Below are positions 9,150 through 18,533 of a stretch of 64,000 nt of DNA, piece by piece; the first letter of the stretch is position 1; each line of letters opens with the position of its first letter. Origin of the DNA: Paludibacteraceae bacterium (GTDB taxonomy: Bacteria; Bacteroidota; Bacteroidia; Bacteroidales; Paludibacteraceae); the NCBI GenBank assembly GCA_024693065.1, contig JAILLP010000004.1, positions 124,001-188,000 of the forward strand, written 5' to 3'. The translations under genes and the position numbers were made by a program. The notes below the pieces were generated by a model, which was not told the origin of the DNA, made no database searches, and saw nothing but the letters and a program-made list of their open reading frames with translations.

Positions 9150-11336
9150 ATGGCGATAATGAGATTCAACGCATTGAAGGAGTTGCAAAGCAGGCGACCA
9201 TTGCCGGTGCATATACCATCGGACAAGCTGTCTGACTATTTCGCGATCAATGTGTTTACGAAGGAGAAGATGCGCGAGTATCTTTCCAAGGATGCATTTA
9301 ATGCTTTTATTGCGGCGGTAGACCGTGGTGTGTTGTTCGACAGAAACGTGGCGGACCAGATCGCGACGGGCATGCGCAAGTGGGCGAGTGAACGTGGGGC
9401 GACCCATTACACGCACTGGTTCCAGCCTTTGACGGACGGTACGGCCGAGAAACATGACGGGTTCATCGATTTCGACGAGAACGGTGACATCATCGAACGC
9501 TTCTCCGGTAAGTTGCTGATCCAGCAGGAGCCTGACGCCTCTTCCTTCCCTAACGGAGGTATACGCAACACGTTCGAGGCGCGCGGTTATACGGCTTGGG
9601 ATCTCTCTTCGCCCGCTTTCGTGGTGGGCTCCACTCTCTGTATACCGACCATCTTCATCTCCTACACGGGTGAGGCGTTGGACTACAAGACGCCTTTGCT
9701 GAAGGCTATTTCGGCAGTGGATAAGGCTGCCGTGGCGGTCTGCCAGTATTTCGACAAGAATGTGACGAAGGTGAATACGAACCTAGGCTGGGAGCAGGAG
9801 TATTTCTTGGTGGACTCCGCCCTCTACAATGCGCGTCCTGACTTGTGCATGACGGGTAGAACCCTTATGGGACATGCCTCTGCCAAGGACCAGCAGTTGG
9901 ACGACCACTATTTCGGCTCCATCCCGGAGCGTGTCACCTCCTTCATGCGCGAAGTGGAGGTGGAGGCGCACAAACTGGGTATTCCTTTGAAAACCAGACA
10001 TAACGAGGTGGCTCCTAACCAATTCGAGTTCGCCCCGATTTACGAGGAGGCGAACCTGGCGAACGATCACAACCAGTTGATCATGGACGTGATGAAGCGT
10101 ATCGCCCGCAAGCACCATTTTCAGGTCTTGCTGCATGAGAAGCCTTTCGCAAGCGTGAATGGTTCCGGCAAGCACAATAACTGGTCTTTGACGACGGACA
10201 CGGGCATCAACCTGCTCTCTCCTGCCAAGAACCCTAAGGGGAACATGTTGTTCATCACCTTCCTCGTGAACGTGATGACGGCTGTCTACAAGCATCAGGA
10301 CCTGTTGCGCGCCTCCATCATGAGCGCTGGCAACACCTATAGATTGGGCGCCAATGAGGCACCTCCGGCCATCCTCTCCGTCTTCTTGGGCCGTACGCTC
10401 TCCAAGATGTTGGACGACTTGGCCACCCAAGTGGGTGATAACAAGATGACGCCGGAGGAGAAGACGGCCCTGAAGTTGGGTATCGCACGTATCCCGGACA
10501 TCATGCTAGATACCACCGACCGTAACCGAACCTCTCCGTTCGCCTTCACGGGTAACCGTTTCGAGTTCCGCGCTGTCGGCTCGTCCGCTAACTGTGCGGC
10601 CTCCATCATCGCCTTGGATGCGGCCGTCGCCCACCAGCTGAACGAGTTCCGTGCGGAGGTGGATGACCTGATCAACGCAGGAAAGGGTAAGGATGAGGCG
10701 ATCTTCCAAGTGCTGAAGAAACTGATCATAGAGTCCAAACCGGTGCGTTTCGAGGGAGACGGCTATTCCGAAGAGTGGAAGGCGGAGGCCAAGAAGCGCG
10801 GACTCACCAACATCACCAGCGCTCCTGAGGCCATCAGCAAGTACTTGGACAAGTCTTCCATGGATGTGCTGATCGGTGAGAATGTCTTCAACGAGGTGGA
10901 GCTGAAGGGACGTGTCGAGGTGGAGTACGAGAAGTTCTCGAAGAAGGTGCAGATCGAGTCGCGCATCTTGGGCGACATCGCCATCAACCATATCGTGCCT
11001 ACCGCGGTGGCTTACCAGAACCGTCTGATCGAAAACCTCTGCGGCTTGAAGCAGTTGTTCGACGCGAAGGAGTACGATGTGCTTTCGGAGGATAGGAAAG
11101 ACCTGATCCGTGAGATCTCCAGCCATGTCACCGCCATCAAGAAGTTGGTGAAGCGCATGACGGAGGAGCGCCACACCGCCAACACGGCGAAGAGCGAGCA
11201 TGAGACAGCCGTGGTGTACGACAGTGTGGTACGCCCGACGATGGAGGAGATCCGCTCCCACATCGATGACCTCGAATTGGTGATCGACGATGACTTCTGG
11301 CCGATGCCGAAGTACCGTGAGCTGTTGTTCTCTTGA
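9150..11336 (+). CDS. glnN: Glutamine synthetase type III
   Basis: Catalyses ATP-dependent amidation of glutamate with ammonium to give glutamine. The 728-residue length is typical of GSIII (type I is about 470). Visible blocks are EVAPNQFEFAPIYEEANLANDHNQ near residue 287 with metal-binding acidic residues, VNGSGKHNNWSL near 334 for ATP/glutamate binding, and NRTSPFAFTGNRFEFRAVGSSAN near 457. It is the main ammonium-assimilating enzyme of many Bacteroidales. It stands alone with its own promoter and a strong terminator. Nitrogen control is likely but no operator is visible. Confidence 0.97.
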   Translation: MAIMRFNALKELQSRRPLPVHIPSDKLSDYFAINVFTKEKMREYLSKDAFNAFIAAVDRGVLFDRNVADQIATGMRKWASERGATHYTHWFQPLTDGTAEKHDGFIDFDENGDIIERFSGKLLIQQEPDASSFPNGGIRNTFEARGYTAWDLSSPAFVVGSTLCIPTIFISYTGEALDYKTPLLKAISAVDKAAVAVCQYFDKNVTKVNTNLGWEQEYFLVDSALYNARPDLCMTGRTLMGHASAKDQQLDDHYFGSIPERVTSFMREVEVEAHKLGIPLKTRHNEVAPNQFEFAPIYEEANLANDHNQLIMDVMKRIARKHHFQVLLHEKPFASVNGSGKHNNWSLTTDTGINLLSPAKNPKGNMLFITFLVNVMTAVYKHQDLLRASIMSAGNTYRLGANEAPPAILSVFLGRTLSKMLDDLATQVGDNKMTPEEKTALKLGIARIPDIMLDTTDRNRTSPFAFTGNRFEFRAVGSSANCAASIIALDAAVAHQLNEFRAEVDDLINAGKGKDEAIFQVLKKLIIESKPVRFEGDGYSEEWKAEAKKRGLTNITSAPEAISKYLDKSSMDVLIGENVFNEVELKGRVEVEYEKFSKKVQIESRILGDIAINHIVPTAVAYQNRLIENLCGLKQLFDAKEYDVLSEDRKDLIREISSHVTAIKKLVKRMTEERHTANTAKSEHETAVVYDSVVRPTMEEIRSHIDDLELVIDDDFWPMPKYRELLFS

Positions 11337-11358
11337 TAACTCCTTAGGGGTAAAATAG

Positions 11359-11405
11359 AAGACGGGGAAGCAGTCGTGTTTGATCGCTTCCCCGTCTTTC
11401 TTTTC
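11359..11405 (+). terminator. Strong rho-independent terminator after glnN
   Basis: A 13-bp stem, 11359-11371 with 11386-11398 (AAGACGGGGAAGC and its complement), is followed by a T-rich tail. Confidence 0.9.
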
Positions 11406-11502
11406 TCGGGAGGAGGCACTAGGCGCCGTCACCCGAAATGTTATCTTAAGGAGTCTATCGGATCTTCGTTTTGTTTGTTAGCCCATGATGTGCGTGATGG
11501 TT

Positions 11503-12507
11503 TTAGTCCCACCAGAAATACCAGAATCTGGAGCCCTTTAATGAGTTGGCAAGGTTCTGTACCGTCTCGCAGCCTTGTGTGACGATGTCTGAGCAAAAAC
11601 CGAATTGCTGGAGTGCGAGGGCTTTCACCTCTCCTTCCTCTTCCACAGGTTGTTTCACGTAGAATTGCAGGACGTCGCCGGACATGAAGCATGGAACCGC
11701 TCCGTACTTTTCAAACCAATATTTCGCGATGCTTCGGTGTTCCATCGGTTCAGGGCTCTCGTCGCCTCCGAATGGCAGGTAGCAGAATACGTCGTAGACT
11801 GACTGTACTGGCACATCGACGAAGCATAGGATGTTATCGCTTTGGCTTAATATGATAGAGCTTAACTCATCACATTCAGCCGATTCCTTCCCCCAGGCGA
11901 TCATATCGTTGTCCCAATCTATGTCACCATCCGATGTGTAGATTTCCTTTGTCTCATCGAAACGGTTCTTGAGAATGGACTCCGCATCTTCGAGAGGCGT
12001 GTTCAGCTTGCTTTGAATGAAAGCATCCATGTCTGATAGGTGCTCTTCGTATTCTATCAGCAGATTATCGATCATTATGCTATCCAACTCCACTATGACA
12101 CGGACGAACCCTGGATTAGGTTGCTCAGCCATGCGCAGGTATGCGTTGGTCAACTGTTCTTCCGTGATGTTGTTGCAGCTGACTATGTGGGCGATTTTAC
12201 ATCCAGTCTTTTCGATGATGTTGATGGCTTTCCCCGCCTCGTCGCTCACCGTGATCTTCGCCTCTGTTTTGGGAGCCTCCATCGGCTTTTCGGATTCCTG
12301 CGTCTTCTCAGGTTCCTGCACCTTCCCTGATTCTTGTGGCTTTTCAGCGTTTTCAGGGCTTTGGGTGTTTTCTGGGGTTGTCTCCTGACTCTTCTCCTTT
12401 CCCTCCTCGGCAGTTTGTTTCAGCTTGAACTTGAGGTACGCTGCCGCAATGGGAGCTAAGGCTGCGACAGATAATTTTATTAATTTTTTTATTGTTTGTC
12501 GATCCAT
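11503..12507 (-). CDS. DUF4253 domain protein with N-terminal membrane anchor and PES-rich linker
   Basis: Residues 5-27 form a hydrophobic anchor (KKLIKLSVAALAPIAAAYLKF). Residues 30-80 are a low-complexity Pro/Glu/Ser/Lys/Gln linker with repeated (P/S)E(K/N) units. The rest is a globular domain. The end has the DUF4253 signature: KYGAVPCFMSGDVLQFYV, a block with FCSDIVTQG, and the terminal WYFWWD. The molecular role of DUF4253 is not established to my knowledge. The next gene downstream of it in the cluster is read in the same direction and separated by about 45 bases. Confidence 0.75.
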   Translation of the reverse strand: MDRQTIKKLIKLSVAALAPIAAAYLKFKLKQTAEEGKEKSQETTPENTQSPENAEKPQESGKVQEPEKTQESEKPMEAPKTEAKITVSDEAGKAINIIEKTGCKIAHIVSCNNITEEQLTNAYLRMAEQPNPGFVRVIVELDSIMIDNLLIEYEEHLSDMDAFIQSKLNTPLEDAESILKNRFDETKEIYTSDGDIDWDNDMIAWGKESAECDELSSIILSQSDNILCFVDVPVQSVYDVFCYLPFGGDESPEPMEHRSIAKYWFEKYGAVPCFMSGDVLQFYVKQPVEEEGEVKALALQQFGFCSDIVTQGCETVQNLANSLKGSRFWYFWWD

Positions 12508-12552
12508 ATTGCTTATGTTTTTATGCTTGGTGATTGTTTACTCCACATCTCC

Positions 12553-13182
12553 TCATTCATCGACGAAGATGGTGCACTTCGCTATCACATTTCCCACGGA
12601 GGCAGATATGGTTGTTTCCCCCTCAGCCATTGCGGTGACAGTGCCATCCGTTTCGACGGTCGCCACTGCGTTGTTGTCGGAACTCCAGACGATGGATCTT
12701 TGGGTTGATCCCTCAGGGTATACCGCGGCGTTGAGTCTCTTCTTGTCTCCGATGTTCAAGCGTAACTCGTTTTTATTCAGTAATATATTGTTGACTTTGG
12801 TAGCCTCCTCTGATTTGACGATGAAGCTATCCACCACATAGACGGTGTTGCCCCTCCAAGGCAGGGTGTGGAAGTACTCTTTGTAGTAGAGGTCCACGGT
12901 GCGGTTGCTCATTTTTGAGAGTTCCTGTGCCACGTTTTCGTCCTCGATGGAGAATACGAATTCGTTGGATTGTATGGTGCCGCCATTGGTTGGTGCGCTT
13001 TTCAGTCCGTTCTGGATGATTTTACCCTCATAGGTTTTGAAGACATAACCCTTCCTCATCACGTAGTTCAGGTCGCCGCTTTTGACGCCCTCACCGAAGA
13101 CATAGTAGTAACGGAAGTAGAAGAAGGCAGTCAAGCCTAAAATCACAAATAGGAATGTGAAGATGACAATTTTAATTTTCAT
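12553..13182 (-). CDS. Membrane-anchored protein with C-terminal Ig-like (BIG2) domain
   Basis: Residues 4-24 are a hydrophobic anchor. Residues 28-120 resemble a small Bacteroides family (FGEGVKSGDLNYVMRKGYVFKTYEGK ... YYKEYFHTLPWRG) that is often labelled 6-phosphogluconate dehydrogenase in databases; nothing here looks like that enzyme. Residues 132-209 form an Ig-like group 2 domain (LNIGDKKRLNAAVYPEG, IVWSSDNNAVATV, GTVTAMAEGETTISAS). The fusion of the small domain to BIG2 is not one I know. The name 6PGDH should not be propagated. Confidence 0.7.
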   Translation of the reverse strand: MKIKIVIFTFLFVILGLTAFFYFRYYYVFGEGVKSGDLNYVMRKGYVFKTYEGKIIQNGLKSAPTNGGTIQSNEFVFSIEDENVAQELSKMSNRTVDLYYKEYFHTLPWRGNTVYVVDSFIVKSEEATKVNNILLNKNELRLNIGDKKRLNAAVYPEGSTQRSIVWSSDNNAVATVETDGTVTAMAEGETTISASVGNVIAKCTIFVDE

Positions 13183-13255
13183 TTACTTCTAAATTTAAAC
13201 GAACTATATTTTTGTTTTTTGTTTTCTGAGTCGTTTGGGGGTGGTAAATATATTG

Positions 13256-14665
13256 TTAGAAATGATACCTGTTATTCTTCTTGTATCCGATGACGACGCC
13301 CATACCCAGTGTCACTCTTGTGTCTCGCACGTAGCAAGGTACTTTATGTCCGGACAAGGTGGCGTATCTGAGCGGGATATGGTCGATGGCGGCATAGAGG
13401 TTGATAGGTCCCGCATTGCCGTTCAATCCGATACCGATGTTGTTCCATCCGTCGAACAGGCTGTAGGTGAATGTTCCCGAGAAGAACTCTATAGGGCGGA
13501 AGTTAGCGGAGAGGACGAACTCTTCCCTTGTCGCTTTGCGGACGAAGTAGGTTTTAGAAAGAGCTCCGATGCTAAGCATGTCGTCCATGAAGGAATATTC
13601 GCCTGCCAAAAGAAGCTTAGTCGAGAGCCAAGTGGTATAGTTCTTCGGGTTGTCGTTCTTCTTCAACATACGTTTGAATCTTGTCTTGTAGGGTTGCCAC
13701 CATTGCTCTGTGGAGGCATCTTCGCCCACCTCGTATTCGAGTCCTTTATAGCTGAATTGTTCGCGCGGATTGAGTTCTTGTATGTTTCCGTTCCAAACGA
13801 GGAAGCCCAGATCCAGTACGCTGGCGGACACTTTCAGCTCTGGAGATATTTTGTAGCTCGCACCGGCGTCGATGGCGAATCCGTGTCCTTGGGATTGGTT
13901 GATTTTCTCTCCATTCGATTTGAGGCCGCTGACTCTGTCCGATTCCGCGACGGTGATTTCCCTCGTAGGGGTGGTGATGCGCAGGTTACCGCTTCCGGAG
14001 ACTTGCCATTCATCTTCGCTTGCGGTCATGTGCAAGTTCCTGAGGTTGGAGCTCACGTTCGCGTAGCCAACCAGTAATTTCGCCTTGGCACCCAATGTGA
14101 GGTCCTCGTCAATCTTTGCGGAGATACCGCCTCCGATTTCGTTGTAGATGGTTGCCGCGACAGACATTTTGTCGATTCCGAAGTCGTATTTTTCTCCGTT
14201 TTCCATGCCTTTGAAGAAGAATTGGAAGAACTCCTTCGGTATGGAAATGGATGATTCCATCTTGTTGCTGACGGTGAAGGAGACGAACAGTTTGTCGTTG
14301 ATACGGTAGCCCGCGTCGAACAAGTCTATTTCGTAGGCGGCATGCAGTTTCTCACGTCCGTGGATAGCGTCCAGGAATTCGTCAGAAGCCATGATGTTCT
14401 TGTCGCAGAAGAGCAGGGTCTTTTGTTCCCCGTTAATTTTCTTGGTCTTGAAGACGTCCGTTAGGGTGAGGTCGGTGTTACCTCCTCCTATGGCAATGGT
14501 GGATCCGATAGGCACGCCCACGTATAGTTTCCCCTCTGGTTGGAAGGCCGGGTTCAGATGATGTTGACGGTAGTTTTGTTTGTCGAAATAGAGTGTGTTG
14601 GAGATTTGTGCCGACAATGTGCCACAAATCACGCTAAGTAGTAGGGATAATACTGTCTTTTTCAT
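13256..14665 (-). CDS. DUF5723 family outer-membrane protein
   Basis: A secreted 469-residue protein; the chosen ATG gives the signal peptide MKKTVLSLLLSVICGTLSAQ. The mature part begins SNTLYFDKQNYRQHHLNPAFQPEGKLYVGVP, a pattern shared with FadL/PorV-like barrel proteins annotated as DUF5723. Alternating hydrophobic strands with aromatic ends continue to the C-terminus. It starts 13 bases after the lipoprotein gene, so the two are one operon and probably act together at the outer membrane. Function is unknown. Confidence 0.75.
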   Translation of the reverse strand: MKKTVLSLLLSVICGTLSAQISNTLYFDKQNYRQHHLNPAFQPEGKLYVGVPIGSTIAIGGGNTDLTLTDVFKTKKINGEQKTLLFCDKNIMASDEFLDAIHGREKLHAAYEIDLFDAGYRINDKLFVSFTVSNKMESSISIPKEFFQFFFKGMENGEKYDFGIDKMSVAATIYNEIGGGISAKIDEDLTLGAKAKLLVGYANVSSNLRNLHMTASEDEWQVSGSGNLRITTPTREITVAESDRVSGLKSNGEKINQSQGHGFAIDAGASYKISPELKVSASVLDLGFLVWNGNIQELNPREQFSYKGLEYEVGEDASTEQWWQPYKTRFKRMLKKNDNPKNYTTWLSTKLLLAGEYSFMDDMLSIGALSKTYFVRKATREEFVLSANFRPIEFFSGTFTYSLFDGWNNIGIGLNGNAGPINLYAAIDHIPLRYATLSGHKVPCYVRDTRVTLGMGVVIGYKKNNRYHF

Positions 14666-14678
14666 TGTGCACATTGTT

Positions 14679-15422
14679 TTAGAAATCATATTCGTTAATT
14701 AAAATGCCGCCCTTGAAGAAGCAAGCGATTTTCATCTTCATTGTATTCTTCTCGGTTATAATCGATTGATCATATTCATCCATCGAGAACGAGTATTCCA
14801 CATTGACCCGGTCCACCATGCTCAGTGGCGTCATATACTTTTTGTCGTATGTGATTTGGTGTTTCGTGACCTTGCTGGCAGCGGTCGTATGGTTCGACTC
14901 GTTGAGTGTGGCGGGAGCTGCGGTGAAGGATTGGTCCTTGCGCAGTTCTGGAATTTCCACCATTGTTTTTGTGATGGTATCCTTGTGGTAGAATCTAACC
15001 GTGTAGTCTATGGTCAATGGCAGACCATTCTCCACTTCAATCTTTAGTATGCATTGTTCCATGAGGTCTATCGCACGGCCTTCCCCCACTTTGTTGTCGA
15101 AATGAAGTCCGGGAAAAGAATCCATCTCTTCGATGAATGAACCTTTTTGGATTACTATAGGGAACTTGATGCTTTCCTTCTCGTTGCCTGTGAGGATATA
15201 AGTGGAATCAGGCGTGATGATGATGCCTTTGCTTTTCGTATGTTTTATGATCTCCTTCAGACTAGCTGTTACTTGTGCGACAGGTACGTCCAATGCTGTT
15301 TGCATATATAGACTGTCTGTGTCTAGATTGTCCAAGTCTAGGTCTTCGACAGTGCAGGACGGTTGTCCACATAATGCGGCAATAATTCCTAACGTGACGG
15401 ATAAATACTTGATTTTTCTCAT
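14679..15422 (-). CDS. Hypothetical lipoprotein, partner of the DUF5723 barrel
   Basis: A 247-residue protein with a lipoprotein signal (MRKIKYLSVTLGIIAALCGQ then PSC), so Cys23 is the likely lipidated residue. The mature protein is beta-rich without a recognised domain. It is the first gene of the two-gene operon with the DUF5723 protein, and its start lies about 20 bases from a good -7 box. An outer-membrane role with the barrel is an inference from the pairing. Confidence 0.7.
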   Translation of the reverse strand: MRKIKYLSVTLGIIAALCGQPSCTVEDLDLDNLDTDSLYMQTALDVPVAQVTASLKEIIKHTKSKGIIITPDSTYILTGNEKESIKFPIVIQKGSFIEEMDSFPGLHFDNKVGEGRAIDLMEQCILKIEVENGLPLTIDYTVRFYHKDTITKTMVEIPELRKDQSFTAAPATLNESNHTTAASKVTKHQITYDKKYMTPLSMVDRVNVEYSFSMDEYDQSIITEKNTMKMKIACFFKGGILINEYDF

Positions 15423-15444
15423 ATCTGTGCGTTTTTTTGTTTAA

Positions 15445-15452
15445 CAAAGGTA
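15445..15452 (-). promoter_or_regulatory. -7 box TACCTTTG for the lipoprotein/DUF5723 operon
   Basis: Exact TAnnTTTG match on the minus strand, about 23 bases before the start codon. Confidence 0.6.
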
Positions 15453-15531
15453 ATTATTTTTCTGGATAAATAACCAATTTGGTTTATGTATTTTAAATGC
15501 GCAAAAATTCTTTTCGTCCGTAAAGTTTTTG

Positions 15532-15539
15532 TATTTTTG
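15532..15539 (+). promoter_or_regulatory. -7 box TATTTTTG upstream of the DUF3127 gene
   Basis: Exact TAnnTTTG match 56 bases before the ATG, divergent from the lipoprotein operon promoter. Confidence 0.55.
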
Positions 15540-15594
15540 TGAAAAATATTTTAGTGGGGGTATTGCTTCCCCTTTTTATTAATGAATTATAACA

Positions 15595-15996
15595 ATGGAT
15601 TTTACTGGTAGAATTATCGCTATTTTGCCGAAGAGGACGGGAGAAGGCAAAAATGGACCTTGGATGAGTCAAGAGTATGTGATGGAGCATGATACGTCGA
15701 ACGCTCAATATCCTCGCCGCATGTGTTTCAACGTTTGGGGGGAGCAGAAGATTAATGAGTTCAATATTCAGGAAGGGCAGTTCTACACTGTCAGTGTAGA
15801 CATTGATTGCCGTGAGTGGCAAGGCCGTTGGTTCAATGATATCCGTGCTTGGAGGGTTACTCCTGCGGGTTCCCAGGCATCGCAGCCTGTTCCGCCGGCT
15901 CAGCCTGCCATGCCGGGCGGTATGCCTAACGTGCCTACGTTCGACGCACAGTCTAACGCATCGCAGGAGAACGAGGCTGACCAACTTCCTTTCTAA
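15595..15996 (+). CDS. DUF3127 (single-strand-binding-like OB-fold) protein
   Basis: A 133-residue protein. Residues 1-95 match DUF3127, a family with SSB-like OB-fold predictions: GRIIAILPKRTGEG, WMSQEYVMEHD, CFNVWGEQKINEF, and RWFNDIRAWRV. The tail is a Pro/Ala/Gln-rich linker ending in DQLPF, which resembles the acidic-hydrophobic tip of SSB proteins. DNA binding and tip-mediated recruitment are inferred from that likeness only. It is a single-gene unit with its own promoter and terminator. Confidence 0.8.
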   Translation: MDFTGRIIAILPKRTGEGKNGPWMSQEYVMEHDTSNAQYPRRMCFNVWGEQKINEFNIQEGQFYTVSVDIDCREWQGRWFNDIRAWRVTPAGSQASQPVPPAQPAMPGGMPNVPTFDAQSNASQENEADQLPF

Positions 15997-16065
15997 CAGA
16001 AAGTGGGAGAGCGGGTCTTCCCTTAAGGGTTGAGGAGTTTCCCTTCTCGGACTTCAGAAAAGAAT

Positions 16066-16103
16066 AGAGGGATGTCACATGAGTGGCATCCCTCTTCGTT
16101 TTG
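16066..16103 (+). terminator. Terminator hairpin after the DUF3127 gene
   Basis: AGAGGGATG at 16066-16074 pairs with CATCCCTCT at 16087-16095, followed by TTCGTTTTG. The converging GH5 gene ends 20 bases further on. Confidence 0.75.
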
Positions 16104-16122
16104 TTATATCCTAACCGTAGGC

Positions 16123-17274
16123 TTATTCTTTCCCGATGATGATGGCTGGCAATTCATTGGCGGAACCATCCTTGTTCACGATAGGGAAGTCTCCCTTGTA
16201 GCACCAGTGGCAGTTGGCGATGTTGTGCTCCTTGAAGATGCTGCAGATGTCCCTGTACCAGCGCAAACGAATCTCTTTGTCCACAAAGAATGGGTATGCG
16301 CCGAACTCTCCGCAGTAGAGTTGCAACCCGAGCGAGTCTGCCTTGTCGATGGCAAGCTTCATGTGCTCGTACATGATATCCTTGTTGTATTCACCGTTCA
16401 TTGAGGCGATCTTATCCTTCTGTTCCTGCGTGAGGGAGTCCAAAGCGAGGGAGTCCGTCACTTGGATGCCTGGGTAGTTGACCTTCCCCGCATAGAAAGA
16501 GTAGTCGGTCCAAGGGGCTTGGTGGTGCGTTACCAGGCTTGGCTCGTAGAAGTGGTAGCTCAACATGATGTACTTGTCGTTTTCAGGCACGCGGAGCGAG
16601 TCAAACGTCTGAGGGATTTGCCAGCGGTTTGAACCGAATATGATGGTTCTCTCTTTCTCTGTCTCTCTGATAGCGTTCACCATCTTCTCCACCAATAGGT
16701 TCCAGTCCTCGCAGGTAGGGGCGACAGGCTCGTTCATCAACTCGTAGGCCAACCGGTCGTTCGGATATTGATTCAGGTCTTTCTGGAGGTCTTTCCAGAT
16801 GTTGACGATCTTCTCCTGCTCCTTAGGGTCTTGGAAGAGCGTGTTCGGATGTCCGTTCTCGTTGTTGAAGTGGTGGGAGCGTACGATATGAAGGTCTACG
16901 ACGACGTTCATGCAGTTGCCCAACGCCCAATTGATGGCATTGTGCATCAAGGCGAATGTGCTGGAGTCTCTGTTCATGGCCTCGTCGTACAATTGCTCCT
17001 CGTCTACGGCAAGACGTACGAAGTCGAAGCCCATGGCGGCGATGGAATCGAAGTCCGCCTTCGTGATTTTGTTGGCTCTCGTTTCCCCTCTGTCGCCCGA
17101 CTGTGATAGCCAGTGGCTTATGTTCACACCGTTTTTGAGGTAAAGGGTCGCATACGAACTCTTTTTAGCCTCGCATATCTTCTCTTCGTTCAAATTCTGT
17201 TTCTGCTCTGCTGGTTTGTTGCAGGATAGCAACGCAAGCGCTAGAGCGGCAATGCTGATGATTCGTGTTTTCAT
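16123..17274 (-). CDS. Glycoside hydrolase family 5 lipoprotein (endoglucanase/mannanase-like)
   Basis: A 383-residue secreted enzyme with a lipoprotein signal (MKTRIISIAALALALLSC). GH5 landmarks are GVNISHWLSQ near residue 49, GFDFVRLAVDE near 83, the acid/base Glu in LAYELMNEP near 182, and the nucleophile Glu in CGEFGAY near 340. Retaining hydrolysis of a beta-linked glucan or mannan is the family rule; the exact substrate is not readable. No SusC/SusD genes lie nearby, so it is not in a classical utilisation locus. The chosen ATG is 50 bases from a good -7 box. Confidence 0.9.
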   Translation of the reverse strand: MKTRIISIAALALALLSCNKPAEQKQNLNEEKICEAKKSSYATLYLKNGVNISHWLSQSGDRGETRANKITKADFDSIAAMGFDFVRLAVDEEQLYDEAMNRDSSTFALMHNAINWALGNCMNVVVDLHIVRSHHFNNENGHPNTLFQDPKEQEKIVNIWKDLQKDLNQYPNDRLAYELMNEPVAPTCEDWNLLVEKMVNAIRETEKERTIIFGSNRWQIPQTFDSLRVPENDKYIMLSYHFYEPSLVTHHQAPWTDYSFYAGKVNYPGIQVTDSLALDSLTQEQKDKIASMNGEYNKDIMYEHMKLAIDKADSLGLQLYCGEFGAYPFFVDKEIRLRWYRDICSIFKEHNIANCHWCYKGDFPIVNKDGSANELPAIIIGKE

Positions 17275-17322
17275 AAAATATACTTTAGTTGTTTTTCCCA
17301 GTAAAACGTTTATACTTTTTTG

Positions 17323-17330
17323 CAAAAGTA
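17323..17330 (-). promoter_or_regulatory. -7 box TACTTTTG for the GH5 gene
   Basis: Exact TAnnTTTG match on the minus strand. Confidence 0.6.
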
Positions 17331-17443
17331 ATTATTTATAATATTCCAATAAAGAGGAATCGATTGGAACGGTTAGTCGTGCGATGAAAAACCTTTCGTG
17401 CCCCGTTTCGTGCTCCCTCCGTAATGTTTATGGTTCTCTATCC

Positions 17444-18373
17444 TTATTTCAGACTGATGATCGTGCGTTGGAATGTATCACCTTCTGTGGAGTGGAAAGT
17501 CTCTTTGGATTCGTAGGAGATCATCCAACCCGTTTTCGTGTCGTATATGGCGGTCTCTTCTAACTCTGCCCAAATCTTCGCCTTTTTATACTCCTTTACC
17601 GCCTTCTTTATCTCTTTCTTTATTGTAGGATCGTTCGTGTCCATGCCGGATTCTCTTGCTGTTTCTTTCAAGAAATTCTCCATCCATTGTTGGATTGCGC
17701 TTTGACTCTCCTTCTCGTTGAGTTTTGCGGTTGTGGTGATGGTCATTTTATCTCCACGTTTTTCCACTTTTGTGGAGGATTTCGCATCCGCCATTTTGAT
17801 TGCGTTGACGGTGATGTCTGTTGTGCCTTTCGTCTCTTTTTCCGTGTTGTATTCTTTCCCGAAATATTTATGTTGGGCGACAACCTCCTTCAGACTGATT
17901 TCCATGAAACTCTTTTCGTCGGATGCGAATAGGTTTTTTATGGCACTTGACATCATTCCGTTCATGATGGATGAGAAACCTTCCGATGTGTCTTTAGCGG
18001 ATTCGAAGATTTTTTGGTATTCGTCGAAGTTGTTGATTTTAAGGATTCCACCTTCTTTTGAGACCGTGTAGTGGGGGGAGTATGCCTTTATTTTATCGAA
18101 TTTTTCTTCCCCGATTATCATAGCGGCCATCTTTTCCATCCCTGTATAGTCCTGGTAGTTGGAATAGACGCATGACATCAGGTAATCGTCGCTGTTGTCC
18201 AGCACTTTGATCGTCATGTCACAGCTTATGGTCTTTGTGGTGTCTGTGTAATTTACCACGGAATAAGACATTGAGTCGCCTTTGCTCCAATTGGGTTTTA
18301 GAACGATTTTCTCCGCGAATGTTGTTGTTGCGATAGTAAGGCAGATCAATGCCAATAATCCTTTTTTGCTCAT
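17444..18373 (-). CDS. Secreted hypothetical protein
   Basis: A 309-residue protein with a signal peptide (MSKKGLLALICLTIATTTFA). The mature protein contains LKPNWSKGDSMSYSVVNYTDT, later charged Lys/Glu-rich helices, and a C-terminal strand region (YDTKTGWMISYESKETF). The pattern resembles periplasmic proteins that measure or bind hydrophobic ligands, but I do not recognise the family. The chosen ATG gives a clean signal peptide. It stands alone with its own -7 box. Confidence 0.65.
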   Translation of the reverse strand: MSKKGLLALICLTIATTTFAEKIVLKPNWSKGDSMSYSVVNYTDTTKTISCDMTIKVLDNSDDYLMSCVYSNYQDYTGMEKMAAMIIGEEKFDKIKAYSPHYTVSKEGGILKINNFDEYQKIFESAKDTSEGFSSIMNGMMSSAIKNLFASDEKSFMEISLKEVVAQHKYFGKEYNTEKETKGTTDITVNAIKMADAKSSTKVEKRGDKMTITTTAKLNEKESQSAIQQWMENFLKETARESGMDTNDPTIKKEIKKAVKEYKKAKIWAELEETAIYDTKTGWMISYESKETFHSTEGDTFQRTIISLK

Positions 18374-18412
18374 GTGTTTTTTTTTGTAATCTTTGACAAT
18401 AGTTTCTTTACG

Positions 18413-18420
18413 CAAACTTA
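18413..18420 (-). promoter_or_regulatory. -7 box TAAGTTTG for the secreted hypothetical gene
   Basis: Exact TAnnTTTG match on the minus strand, 40 bases before the ATG. Confidence 0.55.
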
Positions 18421-18533
18421 CGAAACGAGTATGTTATTGTCAAATATTTATCTTCTTTTTTCTTCGTGAATGCGCGGATTTTTCTTCTGACGAGCCCAAA
18501 GGCGATCGGACTCTTCTCTTCCCCTAAAATTGT

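Noticed and set aside
9783-11432. Several long minus-strand frames opposite glnN
   Set aside because: They are shadows of the high-GC glnN reading frame, with no protein-like composition or context.
12017-12388. Plus-strand Cys/Phe/Ser-rich ORF
   Set aside because: It is the shadow of the PES-rich linker of the DUF4253 protein.
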